NCBI GenBank assembly: GCA_937918935.1 | Contig: CAKZSI010000039.1 | Coordinates: 42,984 to 106,983 of the forward strand | From: an uncultured Chloroflexales bacterium | GTDB taxonomy: Bacteria; Chloroflexota; Chloroflexia; Chloroflexales; Chloroflexaceae | Direction of reading: 5' to 3' | DNA length: 64,000 bases | Shown here: positions 1-8,078 of the stretch, piece after piece | Layout: every line of letters starts with the position of its first letter | Position numbering within the stretch: position 1 is the first letter of the stretch | Made by a program: the position numbers and the translations under genes | Notes under the pieces: model-generated | What the model saw: only the letters and a program-made list of their open reading frames with translations | The model's database searches: none | What the model was told of the DNA's origin: nothing

Positions 1-2
1 GA

Positions 3-56
3 TTGGACGTGGAGCAGAACCCGAACCACGCTGACGCGCCGCATCCGCCGGCCTGA
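3..56 (+). CDS. possible 3' end of an upstream gene (partial)
   Basis: The frame beginning at base 3 is open from the window edge to a TGA at 54-56 and would encode a short Pro/His-rich C-terminal tail ending in PHPPA. Nothing identifies the product. It could equally be a chance open frame, since stop-free stretches are common at this GC content. The bases after it (86-99) form a perfect 14-bp palindrome, a plausible spot for a gene end. Confidence 0.25.
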   Translation: MDVEQNPNHADAPHPPA

Positions 57-85
57 GGAGCGCACCCCGTATCCTCGCGGACACT

Positions 86-99
86 CGTTGCCGGCAACG
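86..99. repeat. 14-bp perfect palindrome
   Basis: CGTTGCC followed directly by its reverse complement GGCAACG. It lies in the gap before the first complete gene. No T-run follows, so it is not an obvious intrinsic terminator; it could be a protein-binding site or part of the repeat-rich intergenic DNA of this genome. Confidence 0.4.
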
Positions 100-162
100 T
101 GGCAAAACCCTCCCGGACCCTTGTATCCATAGCCTGGTTTCACCGATGAAAAAGGACCTTCC

Positions 163-183
163 GGGAAGGGCAGCACCCTTCCC
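163..183. repeat. GGGAAGGG/CCCTTCCC hairpin (family-1 type)
   Basis: An 8-bp perfect stem (163-170 with 176-183) around a 5-nt loop. It resembles the GGGAGGG...CCCTCCC hairpins found in other gaps of this window. It lies in frame just upstream of the chosen start of the glycosidase gene, which argues that this stretch is non-coding and that the gene starts at 242 rather than at 146. Confidence 0.5.
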
Positions 184-241
184 CCAGGCCGGCGGGTTGG
201 ACGAAGGGCCTCCAGCTCCTCCCCGGCGCCGAGCCCTGGCG

Positions 242-2416
242 ATGCGAACTACGCGACGTGTCGCCGAGTTCGCTTCACGGGTTGTTGGAATGGGTCTGCT
301 CATCCTCCTGGCAAGCTGCGCCCCCGCGAACCCGCCACAACCACCCGCTCCCCACGGTATGGTTGAGCCCTTTCTCAGCGCCTGGCGACGCGCCGGCGGC
401 GAAGCCCTCGGGCCGCCGCGCACGCCTCCGCTGTGGATCGACGATTTCCAGGTGCAACTCTTCGCCCGTCACGCCATCACTGCCACCGATGGGCAACGTG
501 CCGTGGTCGAACCTCTGGCGCCAGATTGGGAACGCCACTACCCCGATGACCTGCTGCACCTGCCGGCTTCGCCCTTCCGCGCTTCCCTGAGCAACGCCCC
601 GGGTCCCGTGGCGCAACCTTTGCTCCCCCTGACGGCAACGCTGCGTGTGCCAGGCTACAGCGGTCCGATCGAGGTGCGCCTCTTCGATGGCGCCTTGCAA
701 CCGGCAGGCATTGCGAGAACGGAGGTCAACGCTGGTCACGGCGAGGTTACCCTGCTACCACGCGGGCATGCCGGAGACCAGTGGGCCGTCGTTGTGATCA
801 ACGGGCAGATTGCCGCCGCCCGGAGCCGTCTCTTCACCCTCGATCCCGTCACCGAGTTGCGCACCGGCCAGCCAGATCTCGATGCCCTCTATCCGCGCCT
901 GCGCGCCTTTATGCAGCAAGACATTGTGGCCTATGAACTCGACGGGCGCCCGGTGCGCGGCTATCGCTCCCCCGATAACCCCCTCCTGTGGTTGCGCGAC
1001 CACGTCTACCAGGGGCGCGGCTTTCGCTACTTTGAACGCGACGTGACCAGCCTGCTCGACGCCTTTCGCACCGCCCAGCGGCCCGACGGCAGCTTTCCCG
1101 ATGTGATTGACTACCCCGAACGTTCGGTGCGCGCCTTTCGCAAAGAGGTCGAGAGCGACCTGGAGTTCCTCTTCGTGCAGGGCGTGTACGAGGCATGGCA
1201 AATGACCGGCGACGAAGACTGGTTGCGCTCCAACCTGGAGGCCATGCGGCGCGCCCTGGGCTACCTCACCAGCGACCCGCTGCGCTGGAACGCTGAACGG
1301 GGCCTGGTGCGCCGTCCCTACACCATTGATACGTGGGACTTCTCCTATGGCCCGACGACCATCAGCCCCGATGGACGTCCGGCCCCCCGTCACTGGATCG
1401 ACGCGGATACGGTCTGGGGAACCTTTCACGGCGACAATACCGGCCTGGCCCACGCCCTGATGTTGATGGCCCGCGTCGAAGAGCGTGTGGGCGACCCGGC
1501 CCTGGCCGAAACCTGGCGCGTCCGGAGCCGCGATCTGATGCAACGCCTGAACGACCTGAGCTGGAACGGGCGCTTCTTCACCCACTTCGTCCCCGAGGAC
1601 CCGGCCTTTCGCCCCGCCGGAGTGGATCCGGCGGCGCAACTCAGCCTCTCCAACGCCTACGCCCTCAACCGCGAGGTGCTGGACCAGTGGCAGGGCCAGC
1701 AGATCGTTGAAGAGTACTACCGGCGCCGCGATTTTGGGCGTGCTTTCGCCGAATGGTACAGTATTGATCCGCCCTTCCCGCCGGGAAGTTTCGGCATGGC
1801 CGGAGGCAAGGGCGAAAATCCCGGCGAATATGTCAACGGGGGCATCATGCCCCTGGTTGGCGGCGAACTGGCCCGCGGCGCCTTCCACTACGGCCTCGAA
1901 GCCTATGGCTTCGACATCCTCCGGCGCTACGCCGAACTCACCCGCCTCACCGGGGCATCTTACCTGTGGTACTACCCCACCGGCGCACCTGGCATCCAGG
2001 GACCCGACACCCTGGCCACCGACGGCTGGGGGGCGGGGGCAATGATTGGCGCGCTTATGGAAGGCGCCGCCGGGTTCAATGATCGCGCCAGCGGCTACCG
2101 CGACCTGCTCCTCACCCCCCGCTGGGCCGCCGACCCGAGTTTTGCGGAAGTCTACGCCGTGGCGCGCTATGCCGCCTCCGACGGCTACGCGGCCTACCAC
2201 TGGCGCCGTGAGGCGCACTCCATCACCCTGAACTTCACCGGCAGCGCCGAACGCGCCGAAGTGCGCCTGCTCATCCCCCAGGAGATCGCCACACGCTCGC
2301 TCCAGGTGACCCTCAACGGTGCTGGCCTCCCCTCCACCATCCAGGTTACCCGCACCAGCGCCTATGTCGTGGCGACGGTCACCGGCGGCGACGCGGAGAT
2401 TGCGATCCGCTGGTAA
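242..2416 (+). CDS. secreted lipoprotein glycosidase, (alpha/alpha)6 six-hairpin type
   Basis: A 724-residue protein. From the ATG at 242 it opens with a basic n-region, a hydrophobic stretch and the lipobox LASC (Cys26), so it is probably a surface lipoprotein. The body carries the repeated helical-hairpin pattern of six-hairpin glycosidases (amylo-glucosidase, glycogen-debranching C-terminal and rhamnosidase-like families): aromatic motifs such as LLWLRDHVYQGRGF, a conserved ESDLEFLF helix, IDTWDFSYGP and WGTFHGDNTGLAH. A C-terminal beta domain (about residues 640-724) follows. Substrate cannot be read from sequence; an external alpha-glucan or other polysaccharide is most likely. An earlier in-frame ATG at 146 would bury the signal peptide and run through a hairpin repeat, so I reject it. 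No clear ribosome site precedes either start. Confidence 0.7.
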   Translation: MRTTRRVAEFASRVVGMGLLILLASCAPANPPQPPAPHGMVEPFLSAWRRAGGEALGPPRTPPLWIDDFQVQLFARHAITATDGQRAVVEPLAPDWERHYPDDLLHLPASPFRASLSNAPGPVAQPLLPLTATLRVPGYSGPIEVRLFDGALQPAGIARTEVNAGHGEVTLLPRGHAGDQWAVVVINGQIAAARSRLFTLDPVTELRTGQPDLDALYPRLRAFMQQDIVAYELDGRPVRGYRSPDNPLLWLRDHVYQGRGFRYFERDVTSLLDAFRTAQRPDGSFPDVIDYPERSVRAFRKEVESDLEFLFVQGVYEAWQMTGDEDWLRSNLEAMRRALGYLTSDPLRWNAERGLVRRPYTIDTWDFSYGPTTISPDGRPAPRHWIDADTVWGTFHGDNTGLAHALMLMARVEERVGDPALAETWRVRSRDLMQRLNDLSWNGRFFTHFVPEDPAFRPAGVDPAAQLSLSNAYALNREVLDQWQGQQIVEEYYRRRDFGRAFAEWYSIDPPFPPGSFGMAGGKGENPGEYVNGGIMPLVGGELARGAFHYGLEAYGFDILRRYAELTRLTGASYLWYYPTGAPGIQGPDTLATDGWGAGAMIGALMEGAAGFNDRASGYRDLLLTPRWAADPSFAEVYAVARYAASDGYAAYHWRREAHSITLNFTGSAERAEVRLLIPQEIATRSLQVTLNGAGLPSTIQVTRTSAYVVATVTGGDAEIAIRW

Positions 2417-2480
2417 GCAGGCGGGGCGCCGGGGTTCCCCCGTACCGCGCAACGAACGATGAGGTAAAGGAGGTTTTCCT

Positions 2481-2499
2481 GGGAGGGCGCACGCCTCCC
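2481..2499. repeat. family-1 hairpin GGGAGG...CCTCCC, first of a tandem pair
   Basis: GGGAGG (2481-2486) pairs with CCTCCC (2494-2499). The surrounding unit recurs about 65 bp further on, giving a two-copy tandem array in the gap between the glycosidase and the next gene. Confidence 0.5.
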
Positions 2500-2548
2500 G
2501 GACCCTCCCGTCCATCGTCTGCTGTTAAAGGTGAAAAGGAGGGTTTCT

Positions 2549-2567
2549 GGGAGGGCCGTGCCCTCCC
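2549..2567. repeat. family-1 hairpin GGGAGGG/CCCTCCC, second of a tandem pair
   Basis: Seven-bp perfect stem (2549-2555 with 2561-2567) and a CCGTG loop, flanked on the left by AGGNTTTCTGGG and on the right by CGGNNCCTCCC, the same flanks as the first copy. Confidence 0.55.
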
Positions 2568-2583
2568 GGCTCCTCCCATCGAA

Positions 2584-2592
2584 TGGTATACT
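2584..2592 (+). promoter_or_regulatory. candidate extended -10 promoter (TGGTATACT)
   Basis: TATACT preceded by TGn (TGG), 40 nt before the start codon of the next gene. No good -35 box is present, which extended -10 promoters tolerate. The same TGn-TAnAnT pattern occurs before several other genes here. Confidence 0.4.
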
Positions 2593-2631
2593 CTTCCTGG
2601 TATCCCCGCATCCCCACGCCCTGGAGGCAGC

Positions 2632-3432
2632 ATGGCCAGAACGAACTTCGAGCCGGCACAGCACGGTTTTGCTTTCCCTAACTCGTGGCGGCTGAAACCT
2701 GAGGAACGCACCCGCCTGCGCCAGACCCTTGCCCAGTCTACCGGCGAAGCAACCAGCACTCTGGGCAATGACCCCTTCGGCTTCGTGCGCACGATGGTCT
2801 CACCGCAGTTGGCCCGGTGGATCGAAACGGCCCTGCCCGACACCTACGGTCTCTGCGGTGGTATGGCCTTTGCCGCCGCAGACTATTTCCGCGCTGGCAA
2901 GCCCGTTCCCCACGGCATTACCCCGAACCTGCCCCCCGATAGCGACGCGCCGCTCGACCGGGCCGTGCGCGACTACCTGTGGAAACGCCAGATCGATAGC
3001 CTCGCACCCAATGCCCCGCTGTTGCTCTCGTGGATGGCCATGCTCTTCCTGCCCCTGCCCGGCGCCGGTCCGGGCTGGTTGCTGGAGCAGACCCGCGAGC
3101 AGTTCACCAACCTTAAGGGCTTTCTCACCCAGGGGCAGCCCTGGCCGATCTGCCTGATTGGCAGTTCGACTTCGCCGTTCAACAACCACCAGGTGCTCGC
3201 CATCGGCGTGGACGACCCCGGAGACGGTACCGGCGCCATCTTCGTCTACGACGCGAACTGCCCCGGCCGGACTCAGACCATCCAGCTTGACATGCGCGGC
3301 ACGGTCCTGCAAGCTACTGAGAGTTGCCCCGGCGCCGAACGTGGCGCCCTGCGCGGCTTCTTCTGCGAACACTACACCCCGGCGCCGCCCCCGGAGTTGT
3401 CGCCGGGAAGCCAACGCAAACCGGCCCCGTAA
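2632..3432 (+). CDS. unrecognised protein with papain-like Cys-His-Asp/Asn pattern
   Basis: A 266-residue soluble protein with no signal peptide or membrane segment. I do not recognise a named family. Three blocks look like a papain-fold catalytic set in the expected order: YGLCGGM (Cys about residue 82), FNNHQVLAIG (His about residue 187) and VYDANCPGR (Asp/Asn about residues 207-209), with a Gln in the last conserved strand region. This is the layout of C39/C1-like or transglutaminase-like folds, so a peptidase, amidase or acyltransferase is possible; that is inference. The start is supported by GGAGG nine bases upstream. The C-terminal 20 residues are Pro-rich and low complexity. It is followed 43 nt downstream by an alpha/beta hydrolase and may be co-transcribed with it. 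Confidence 0.6.
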   Translation: MARTNFEPAQHGFAFPNSWRLKPEERTRLRQTLAQSTGEATSTLGNDPFGFVRTMVSPQLARWIETALPDTYGLCGGMAFAAADYFRAGKPVPHGITPNLPPDSDAPLDRAVRDYLWKRQIDSLAPNAPLLLSWMAMLFLPLPGAGPGWLLEQTREQFTNLKGFLTQGQPWPICLIGSSTSPFNNHQVLAIGVDDPGDGTGAIFVYDANCPGRTQTIQLDMRGTVLQATESCPGAERGALRGFFCEHYTPAPPPELSPGSQRKPAP

Positions 3433-3475
3433 TATCATTTTGGATTGTGGATACTGGATCGCCGTACCGCAAAAT

Positions 3476-4450
3476 ATGACTACGACTTTCACCGTGACCC
3501 CGTGGTGCGCCGACGTGGCCCTGGCAGGCTTCGAGGCGCGCACGCTGACGCTCCCTCCCGACGACGAAGGACCGGTCATCGCCACGCTGGTGCGCCGCCG
3601 CGCCGCCGCTCCGGCGGGTCGCACGGTGCTCTACCTTCACGGCTTTGTGGATTATTTCTTCCAGACCCATCTGGCCGAGGCCTTCAATGCCCACGGCTAC
3701 CACTTTTACGCCCTCGACCTGCGCAAGTGCGGCCGCTCATTACGTCCCGGCCACACGCCGAACTTCTGCGTCGATCTCCGCGAGTACTACGCCGAACTTG
3801 ACGCTGCCATCACCCTCATCTTCAACGAAGAGGACCGCCCCTGGCTCGTGCTCAACGGCCACTCTACCGGCGGCCTTATTGCCGCGCTGTATGCCCACGA
3901 GGGACGTTGGCGCGAGCGGATCAAGGCCCTGTTCCTGAACAGCCCCTTCTTCGCCTTTCATCTCCCGTGGCATCAAATTGCGCCCGCGCGCCTGCTTGCC
4001 GGCGTGGGCCGCTGGCGCCCCCGTCTCGCCGCCAATGGCTCGGTCTCACCGTTCTACGCCCACAGCCTGCACCGCGCCTACTATGGCGAATGGGAGTTCA
4101 ACCTGGACTGGAAACCGATCGAGGGCTTTCCGGCCTATGCCGGGTGGATGCGTGCGGTGATGCGGGGACAGCGCCGGCTCCAGGCCGGACTGGAGATAGC
4201 CTGTCCGGTGCTGATTATGCACTCGGCGCGTTCGGTGCTGCTCTCGCGCTGGGACGAACGCCTGCTGCGCGCCGATGCGGTGCTCAACGTTGCCCATATG
4301 CGCCGGTACGGGCCGGGCCTTGGCCCCCGGGTGACGCTGGTCGCCATCGAGGGCGGTATGCACGACCTGACGCTCTCGGCCGCGCCGGTGCGCGCGCGGG
4401 TCTTCGCAGAACTATTCGCCTGGCTGGAATGTTGGCCCCATGCCCGGTAG
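3476..4450 (+). CDS. alpha/beta hydrolase (lysophospholipase / monoacylglycerol-lipase type)
   Basis: A 324-residue cytoplasmic serine hydrolase of the Hydrolase_4 (S33-like) group. Visible elements are the oxyanion region YLHGFVDYF, the nucleophile elbow NGHSTGG, a candidate acid region near LIMHSARSVLLSRWDE, and the catalytic His in EGGMHDLTLS. The length is normal for the family. The reading frame is open far upstream, but the N-terminal beta strands begin at the ATG at 3476 and the upstream part overlaps the preceding gene in another frame, so that part is rejected. The likely substrate is an ester of a fatty acid or small alcohol. The gene ends opposite a convergent membrane-protein gene with a hairpin between them. 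Confidence 0.75.
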   Translation: MTTTFTVTPWCADVALAGFEARTLTLPPDDEGPVIATLVRRRAAAPAGRTVLYLHGFVDYFFQTHLAEAFNAHGYHFYALDLRKCGRSLRPGHTPNFCVDLREYYAELDAAITLIFNEEDRPWLVLNGHSTGGLIAALYAHEGRWRERIKALFLNSPFFAFHLPWHQIAPARLLAGVGRWRPRLAANGSVSPFYAHSLHRAYYGEWEFNLDWKPIEGFPAYAGWMRAVMRGQRRLQAGLEIACPVLIMHSARSVLLSRWDERLLRADAVLNVAHMRRYGPGLGPRVTLVAIEGGMHDLTLSAAPVRARVFAELFAWLECWPHAR

Positions 4451-4490
4451 GGCCGAAAGCACTGGCACAACCCGGCGCTTCGGCCCTGCC
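4446..4490. terminator. candidate bidirectional terminator hairpin between convergent genes
   Basis: Arms 4446-4457 and 4479-4490 can form a 12-bp stem with one G-U pair (core GGGCCGAA/TTCGGCCC) and a 21-nt loop. It overlaps the stop codon of the hydrolase and sits just before the end of the convergent PAP2-like gene. Neither side has a strong T-run, so the efficiency is uncertain. Confidence 0.4.
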
Positions 4491-4496
4491 GGACCG

Positions 4497-5138
4497 TCAG
4501 AACACCCCGTAGGCCACGAATGCGCCGATCACGCACCCTGCCGCCAGGAGGAACCCGGCGACGACCTGCATCGGCGTGTGGTTGCGCGTTCGCACTCGCG
4601 CCCATCCCAGGGCCAGGGCGCACAGCCAGAGGGCCAGGCCCAGCGGCTCGGAGTAGAGCGCGGCCAGTGTCGCCGTCGAACCCATACTGGAGGCGTGGAT
4701 GCTGATCTTCCAGTACAGGTTGATGATCCAGGCCAGCACACTGAGGGCGATGCTTGAGGCTGCCATCGCCAAAATGGGCGGCGGCGCGCCGAGCAGTTGC
4801 AACACCACCATACCGGCCACCAGGTTGGCGATGCCAAAGAGGTACAACTCGTTGCGTTGCGAGCGTACCGAGATATCGTCATCGGTATAGGCGCCCTGCC
4901 GCAGGCGAATGGTGAAAAAGAGCGTCGGCGGCAGCACCTGCAGCCCGGTGCAGAGCAAGGCCCAGTACAAACCCGCCTGGCGCGGCTCAACCCCAAGCAG
5001 GCCAACGATAAAGATGCTGACCACGCCGAGGAACACCGGATGCAACACCTGCGAGATAAGCCGGGCCACGGCATAGCCGCGGCCCGGCGCTGCCCCCCGC
5101 TGGATGGCCTCAGCGGTCAGATCGTTCTGTGCAGACAT
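4497..5138 (-). CDS. PAP2-superfamily-like integral membrane protein
   Basis: A 213-residue protein with about six hydrophobic segments. Two segments resemble the PAP2 phosphatase motifs: SIHASSMGSTATLA (motif C2, S-x-H-x-S-like) and RVRTRNHTPMQVVAG (motif C3, with the R...H...G spacing). The first motif (K-x6-RP) is not clear, so activity is unproven. Enzymes of this class dephosphorylate lipid phosphates such as undecaprenyl diphosphate, which would suit its place as the last gene of the exopolysaccharide operon. The start at 5138 (MSAQND) overlaps the end of the upstream glycosyltransferase gene by 29 bp, implying translational coupling. Confidence 0.6.
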   Translation of the reverse strand: MSAQNDLTAEAIQRGAAPGRGYAVARLISQVLHPVFLGVVSIFIVGLLGVEPRQAGLYWALLCTGLQVLPPTLFFTIRLRQGAYTDDDISVRSQRNELYLFGIANLVAGMVVLQLLGAPPPILAMAASSIALSVLAWIINLYWKISIHASSMGSTATLAALYSEPLGLALWLCALALGWARVRTRNHTPMQVVAGFLLAAGCVIGAFVAYGVF

Positions 5139-6297
5139 GATCACGCGATCCTTTACTCGGTCCACCGACGCCAAGCGTCCGGTAGCATGCCAATAAACGC
5201 TGCGCGGCCGTCTCCCAGCGAAACCGCTGCGCCTGGGCCGGGCCAGCGGCCCGCAGGCGCGCGTCGTCGCGCAGGGCGTGGATAATGCCGTCGGCGATGG
5301 CGGCTTCGTCAAACGGATCCACCAGCACCGCCGCCTCACCAGCGACCTCGATCAGGCTCGACACCCCCGAGGTTACCACGGGAGTGCCACACGCCAGGGC
5401 TTCCAGCACCGGCAACCCGAAACCCTCGTACAGCGAGGGATACACAAAGGCCCGCGCAAGATTATACAACGCCGGAAGATCTGCATCCGCAACAAAATCA
5501 AGAAAATGCACCCGATTCTGGAGCCCCAGCCGCTCCACGGTAGCGAAGGTCTCCTCGTAGAGCCAGCCGCGCCGTCCCGCAATCACCAGGTGCAGCTCAG
5601 GATCAGCGAGACGGGCAAAGGCGCGCACCAGACGCGGCAGGTTCTTGCGCGGCTCCAGTGTCCCAACGAAGAGGACGAAGCTCGCAGGCAACCCTAAGCG
5701 CGCGCGGGTCGCTTCCAACACGGCCGAGGGCAATGGCCGGAAGCGGGGATCTACACCGGGGTAGATCAGGCGGACCTGTGCACCTTCAATGCCAAGCAGC
5801 CGCGCAAGGTCCGCCGCTGTAGCTTGCGAGTCGACCAGCACCATATCGGCGCGACGCAGCGCCCGTGGCACGGCGCGGGTGAGGTAGCGCCGTAGCCCGG
5901 CCTCGGCGCACTCTGGCCGCACCAGAAAGGTGAGATCGTGAACAGTGACCAGGGTACGCGCGCGGGTTGGCGGCAGGACAAAATCAGGGGCATGCAGCAG
6001 ATCAAGAGGGCCTACCAGAGCCTCGGCAGGCAGCGGTAATCGCAGGCGCTGCCAGAGAATGGTCAGCAGGCGCGGGCTGAGGGGGATGGGGCGAAGCTGA
6101 ACACCGGGATGCGCCGCGCCCAGGGCGCGTAGATCGGCCAGATAGGGCGACGCGGCGGGCAGGCCGCCCGCCGCGTAGAAGAGGTGATAGGTGATCGATG
6201 GATCGAGACCGACAACGGCACGGATCAACTCGCGCGTATAGCGCCCGATCCCCGCGCCCTGCCATACCGCTGCGGTATAATCAACCCCGATGCGCAT
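5110..6297 (-). CDS. GT4-family glycosyltransferase
   Basis: A 395-residue retaining glycosyltransferase with two Rossmann domains (GT-B). The N-terminal acceptor domain starts MRIGVDYTAAVWQGAGIGRYT. The donor-binding domain shows LFVGTLEPRKNLPRL and the family hallmark SLYEGFGLPVLEALACG (E-x7-E), which contacts the nucleotide sugar. It probably adds a sugar to the growing lipid-linked exopolysaccharide unit on the cytoplasmic face. The start is set at 6297 because the family N-terminus begins there; the frame is open 19 codons further. It overlaps the downstream PAP2-like gene by 29 bp. Confidence 0.85.
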   Translation of the reverse strand: MRIGVDYTAAVWQGAGIGRYTRELIRAVVGLDPSITYHLFYAAGGLPAASPYLADLRALGAAHPGVQLRPIPLSPRLLTILWQRLRLPLPAEALVGPLDLLHAPDFVLPPTRARTLVTVHDLTFLVRPECAEAGLRRYLTRAVPRALRRADMVLVDSQATAADLARLLGIEGAQVRLIYPGVDPRFRPLPSAVLEATRARLGLPASFVLFVGTLEPRKNLPRLVRAFARLADPELHLVIAGRRGWLYEETFATVERLGLQNRVHFLDFVADADLPALYNLARAFVYPSLYEGFGLPVLEALACGTPVVTSGVSSLIEVAGEAAVLVDPFDEAAIADGIIHALRDDARLRAAGPAQAQRFRWETAAQRLLACYRTLGVGGPSKGSRDHVCTERSDR

Positions 6298-6324
6298 GTG
6301 CCTGGAACCAAACCACGGGCACGA

Positions 6325-6356
6325 GAGTGGGGCAAACCGGTTTTCCCCCACCACTC
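6325..6356. repeat. family-2 palindrome, copy 1
   Basis: Core AAACCGGTTT inside G/C-rich arms, with outer arms GAGTGG (6325-6330) and CCACTC (6351-6356) that are exact reverse complements. It is the first of three copies in this gap. Confidence 0.6.
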
Positions 6357-6370
6357 CAACCGGCGTCGGG

Positions 6371-6420
6371 GCGCCGGCGCCTCTCCACGGGCCAGGGGCC
6401 TGGAGAAACCCGGTTTCCCC
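6371..6420. repeat. family-2 palindrome, copy 2 (first half of a 72-bp direct repeat)
   Basis: The unit starts GCGCCGGCGCC, contains CAGGGGCCTGG and ends with the core GAGAAACCCGGTTTCCCC (6403-6420). It is repeated 72 bp downstream with few changes. Confidence 0.6.
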
Positions 6421-6442
6421 GGCTTCCTTAGCTTGCCCTGGA

Positions 6443-6491
6443 GCGCCGGCGCCTTTCCACGGGCAGGGGCCTGGGGAAACCAGGTTTCCCC
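6443..6491. repeat. family-2 palindrome, copy 3 (second half of a 72-bp direct repeat)
   Basis: A near-identical repeat of the 6371-6420 unit, ending with GGGGAAACCAGGTTTCCCC. It stops eight bases before the end of the flippase-like gene, so it lies in its 3' untranslated region. Confidence 0.6.
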
Positions 6492-6498
6492 ATAATGA

Positions 6499-7590
6499 TC
6501 AGCGCCGTTTACTGAAAATGTAGGCGATAAAGCCCCCCACGACGATGCTCCAGAAATTGATCAAGCGATCGAGGAAGGTAACGGCCGCGCCCAGATGCTT
6601 ATCAACCCCGAAGAAGGTGAGCACCACGGTGATCGTACCTTCCACGACCCCAAGGCCGGCAGGGGTGATCGGCAGCGCGGTGAGCAATGAAGAGGAGAGG
6701 GCCACGAAAATGATCGCCGAGAGGGAGAGGGTTCCAATGGCCGGGCCAAGCGCCTCGATCACGAAGAAGAGCCGGAAGCCCTCGAGCAGCCAGACCCCCG
6801 CGGTTAACACAATCAGGCGGGGCAGAATGGCGGGGCTGAACGAGCGCAGGGCGGCATACTCAAAGCGCCCGTAAAAGGCGTGCAGTCGGCGTGGCAACAC
6901 CCGGTACACCAGCGGGCTAAACCAGCGCATTCCCGCCAGGCCGCCGAGGATCATCAGCACCAGCAACCCGCCAAAGCCGAAGACAATCTGCGTGCCTTCG
7001 GGCATATGCGCCCCGAAGGTAAAGTAGGCCGAGATGACCAGCATACCGAATAGCCCGAGCATATCGAGCAGGCGCTCGGCAAAGATGGTGCCGATCGAGG
7101 TCGAAAAACTGACCTTCCCATTATGCTTGAGCAGGTAGGCCCGGTAGGCGTCGCCAAGTTTGGCCGGCACGATGCAGTTCGCGAACCAGGAAAGATAGAT
7201 GTATTCGATTAGCGCGGGCATCGAGGCCCAGCTACTTCGTCCCTTATCAACCGGCACGCCCGCATTGCGTAACAACACGCGCCAGCGTAGCGCCCGCAGG
7301 GGGAAGGTCAGATAAAAAACGCCCAGACCGGCGAGGAGCAGCCAGGGGTTAGCCTGCCGCATGTGCTGCCAGGTAGTCGCCAGATCAATATCCAGCCCGC
7401 GCAGGGCAAAGATGACAATCGCGACGGCGAGGCCAAAAGAGATGAGGGTGCGCGGGCTCCGCAGGCGCTCCCACAACGAAAATCCTTCGCGCGCGATCTC
7501 GGCCTCAGGAGAAACCTCAGGCGTAACCGGCAGTTCCACCGGTACTGGCGCATCACCGGCAGATGCTCCCTTGGTATTGTCTGCGATCAT
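6499..7590 (-). CDS. lysylphosphatidylglycerol-synthase-TM / YbhN-family membrane protein
   Basis: A 363-residue polytopic membrane protein (about eight segments) after a hydrophilic N-terminal tail of some 45 residues. The core matches the UPF0104/LPG synthase transmembrane family: FPLRALRWRVLLRNAG, YLSWFANCIVPAKLGDAYRAYLL, ERLLDMLGL and the C-terminal PITPAGLGVVEG. Members lacking the cytosolic aminoacyltransferase domain are proposed lipid or lipid-linked-sugar flippases. Here it sits between an epimerase and a GT4 gene, consistent with moving or handling lipid-linked precursors. A GGAGG lies upstream of the ATG at 7590. Confidence 0.75.
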   Translation of the reverse strand: MIADNTKGASAGDAPVPVELPVTPEVSPEAEIAREGFSLWERLRSPRTLISFGLAVAIVIFALRGLDIDLATTWQHMRQANPWLLLAGLGVFYLTFPLRALRWRVLLRNAGVPVDKGRSSWASMPALIEYIYLSWFANCIVPAKLGDAYRAYLLKHNGKVSFSTSIGTIFAERLLDMLGLFGMLVISAYFTFGAHMPEGTQIVFGFGGLLVLMILGGLAGMRWFSPLVYRVLPRRLHAFYGRFEYAALRSFSPAILPRLIVLTAGVWLLEGFRLFFVIEALGPAIGTLSLSAIIFVALSSSLLTALPITPAGLGVVEGTITVVLTFFGVDKHLGAAVTFLDRLINFWSIVVGGFIAYIFSKRR

Positions 7591-7670
7591 GCCTCAGCCT
7601 GCCTCCTGTGGGTGGTGCGCGATGCGACTCGCTTGACAACCTGGCTGTGACGAGTTGATTTTTTTTGCGT

Positions 7671-7687
7671 GGAGGGCTGCGCCCTCC
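7671..7687. repeat. family-1 hairpin GGAGGGC-TGC-GCCCTCC
   Basis: Perfect 7-bp stem with a 3-nt loop. Read on the - strand it is followed by ACGC and eight A residues. The gap 7591-8078 holds no gene, only this hairpin, another family-1 copy at 7988-8002 and the larger element at 7850-7919. Confidence 0.5.
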
Positions 7688-7748
7688 CGCGCTCCCTCCG
7701 GTCCGTATCCGCCATCTCTGGCGGTGTCAGACCACTACATTCCGGAGG

Positions 7749-7777
7749 AGTATACCGTATTTTGCACGGTTGAGCCA
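7749..7777 (-). promoter_or_regulatory. weak candidate promoter for the flippase-like gene
   Basis: TATACT on the - strand (7749-7754) with a poor -35 (TGGCTC, 17-bp spacing), about 160 bp before the start codon at 7590. It may give internal transcription of the last three exopolysaccharide genes. Confidence 0.3.
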
Positions 7778-7849
7778 GTAACAATTCTCTTAGCGATTCT
7801 TCATTGAACATTTAGGCGCCTATGACCATAACGAGACTTCCTCGCGGCG

Positions 7850-7919
7850 GGGGCCTGCGACTCCCGCAGAATTTCCCTTTCCAGAGCGGCACGGCTTCAC
7901 CGCGCCGCTCTGGAAAGGG
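7850..7919. repeat. family-3 bipartite hairpin element, copy 1
   Basis: A GGGGGCCTGCGAC...CCCGCA block is followed by a perfect 16-bp stem (CCCTTTCCAGAGCGGC, 7875-7890, with 7904-7919) enclosing a 13-nt loop that reads ACGGCTTCACCGC. Related elements lie at 56242-56310 and 60698-60762. Confidence 0.65.
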
Positions 7920-7987
7920 CTTGCGGCGAGGCAAAGCCCCTCCAGACTCGAAACCGTACCGGGTGGAGTAGGAAGGTGTTTTCCTGA

Positions 7988-8002
7988 GAGGGCGAAGCCC
8001 TC
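7988..8002. repeat. family-1 hairpin GAGGGC-GAA-GCCCTC
   Basis: Perfect 6-bp stem with a GAA loop, preceded by TTTTCCTGA and followed by CCGGGCC, the usual flanks of this repeat family. Confidence 0.5.
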
Positions 8003-8078
8003 CCGGGCCAGAGGAACGCCTGTTTCTCCGGGGACAGCCGGACACTTCCAGATCCACTCGGTACAACCTGACTTCACC

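Noticed and set aside
146..241. Upstream ATG extending the glycosidase by 32 residues
   Set aside because: The extension contains a perfect hairpin repeat and would push the lipoprotein signal peptide inside the protein.
6371..6491. Direct repeats that could suggest a short CRISPR or tandem array
   Set aside because: Only two units, each palindromic, with no spacers of even length and no cas genes in the window; they belong to the dispersed family-2 repeat.
7656..7666. T-run that could mark an intrinsic terminator
   Set aside because: No hairpin lies directly before it on the + strand and no + strand gene ends there; on the - strand the order hairpin-ACGC-A-run is the wrong sense for a terminator.
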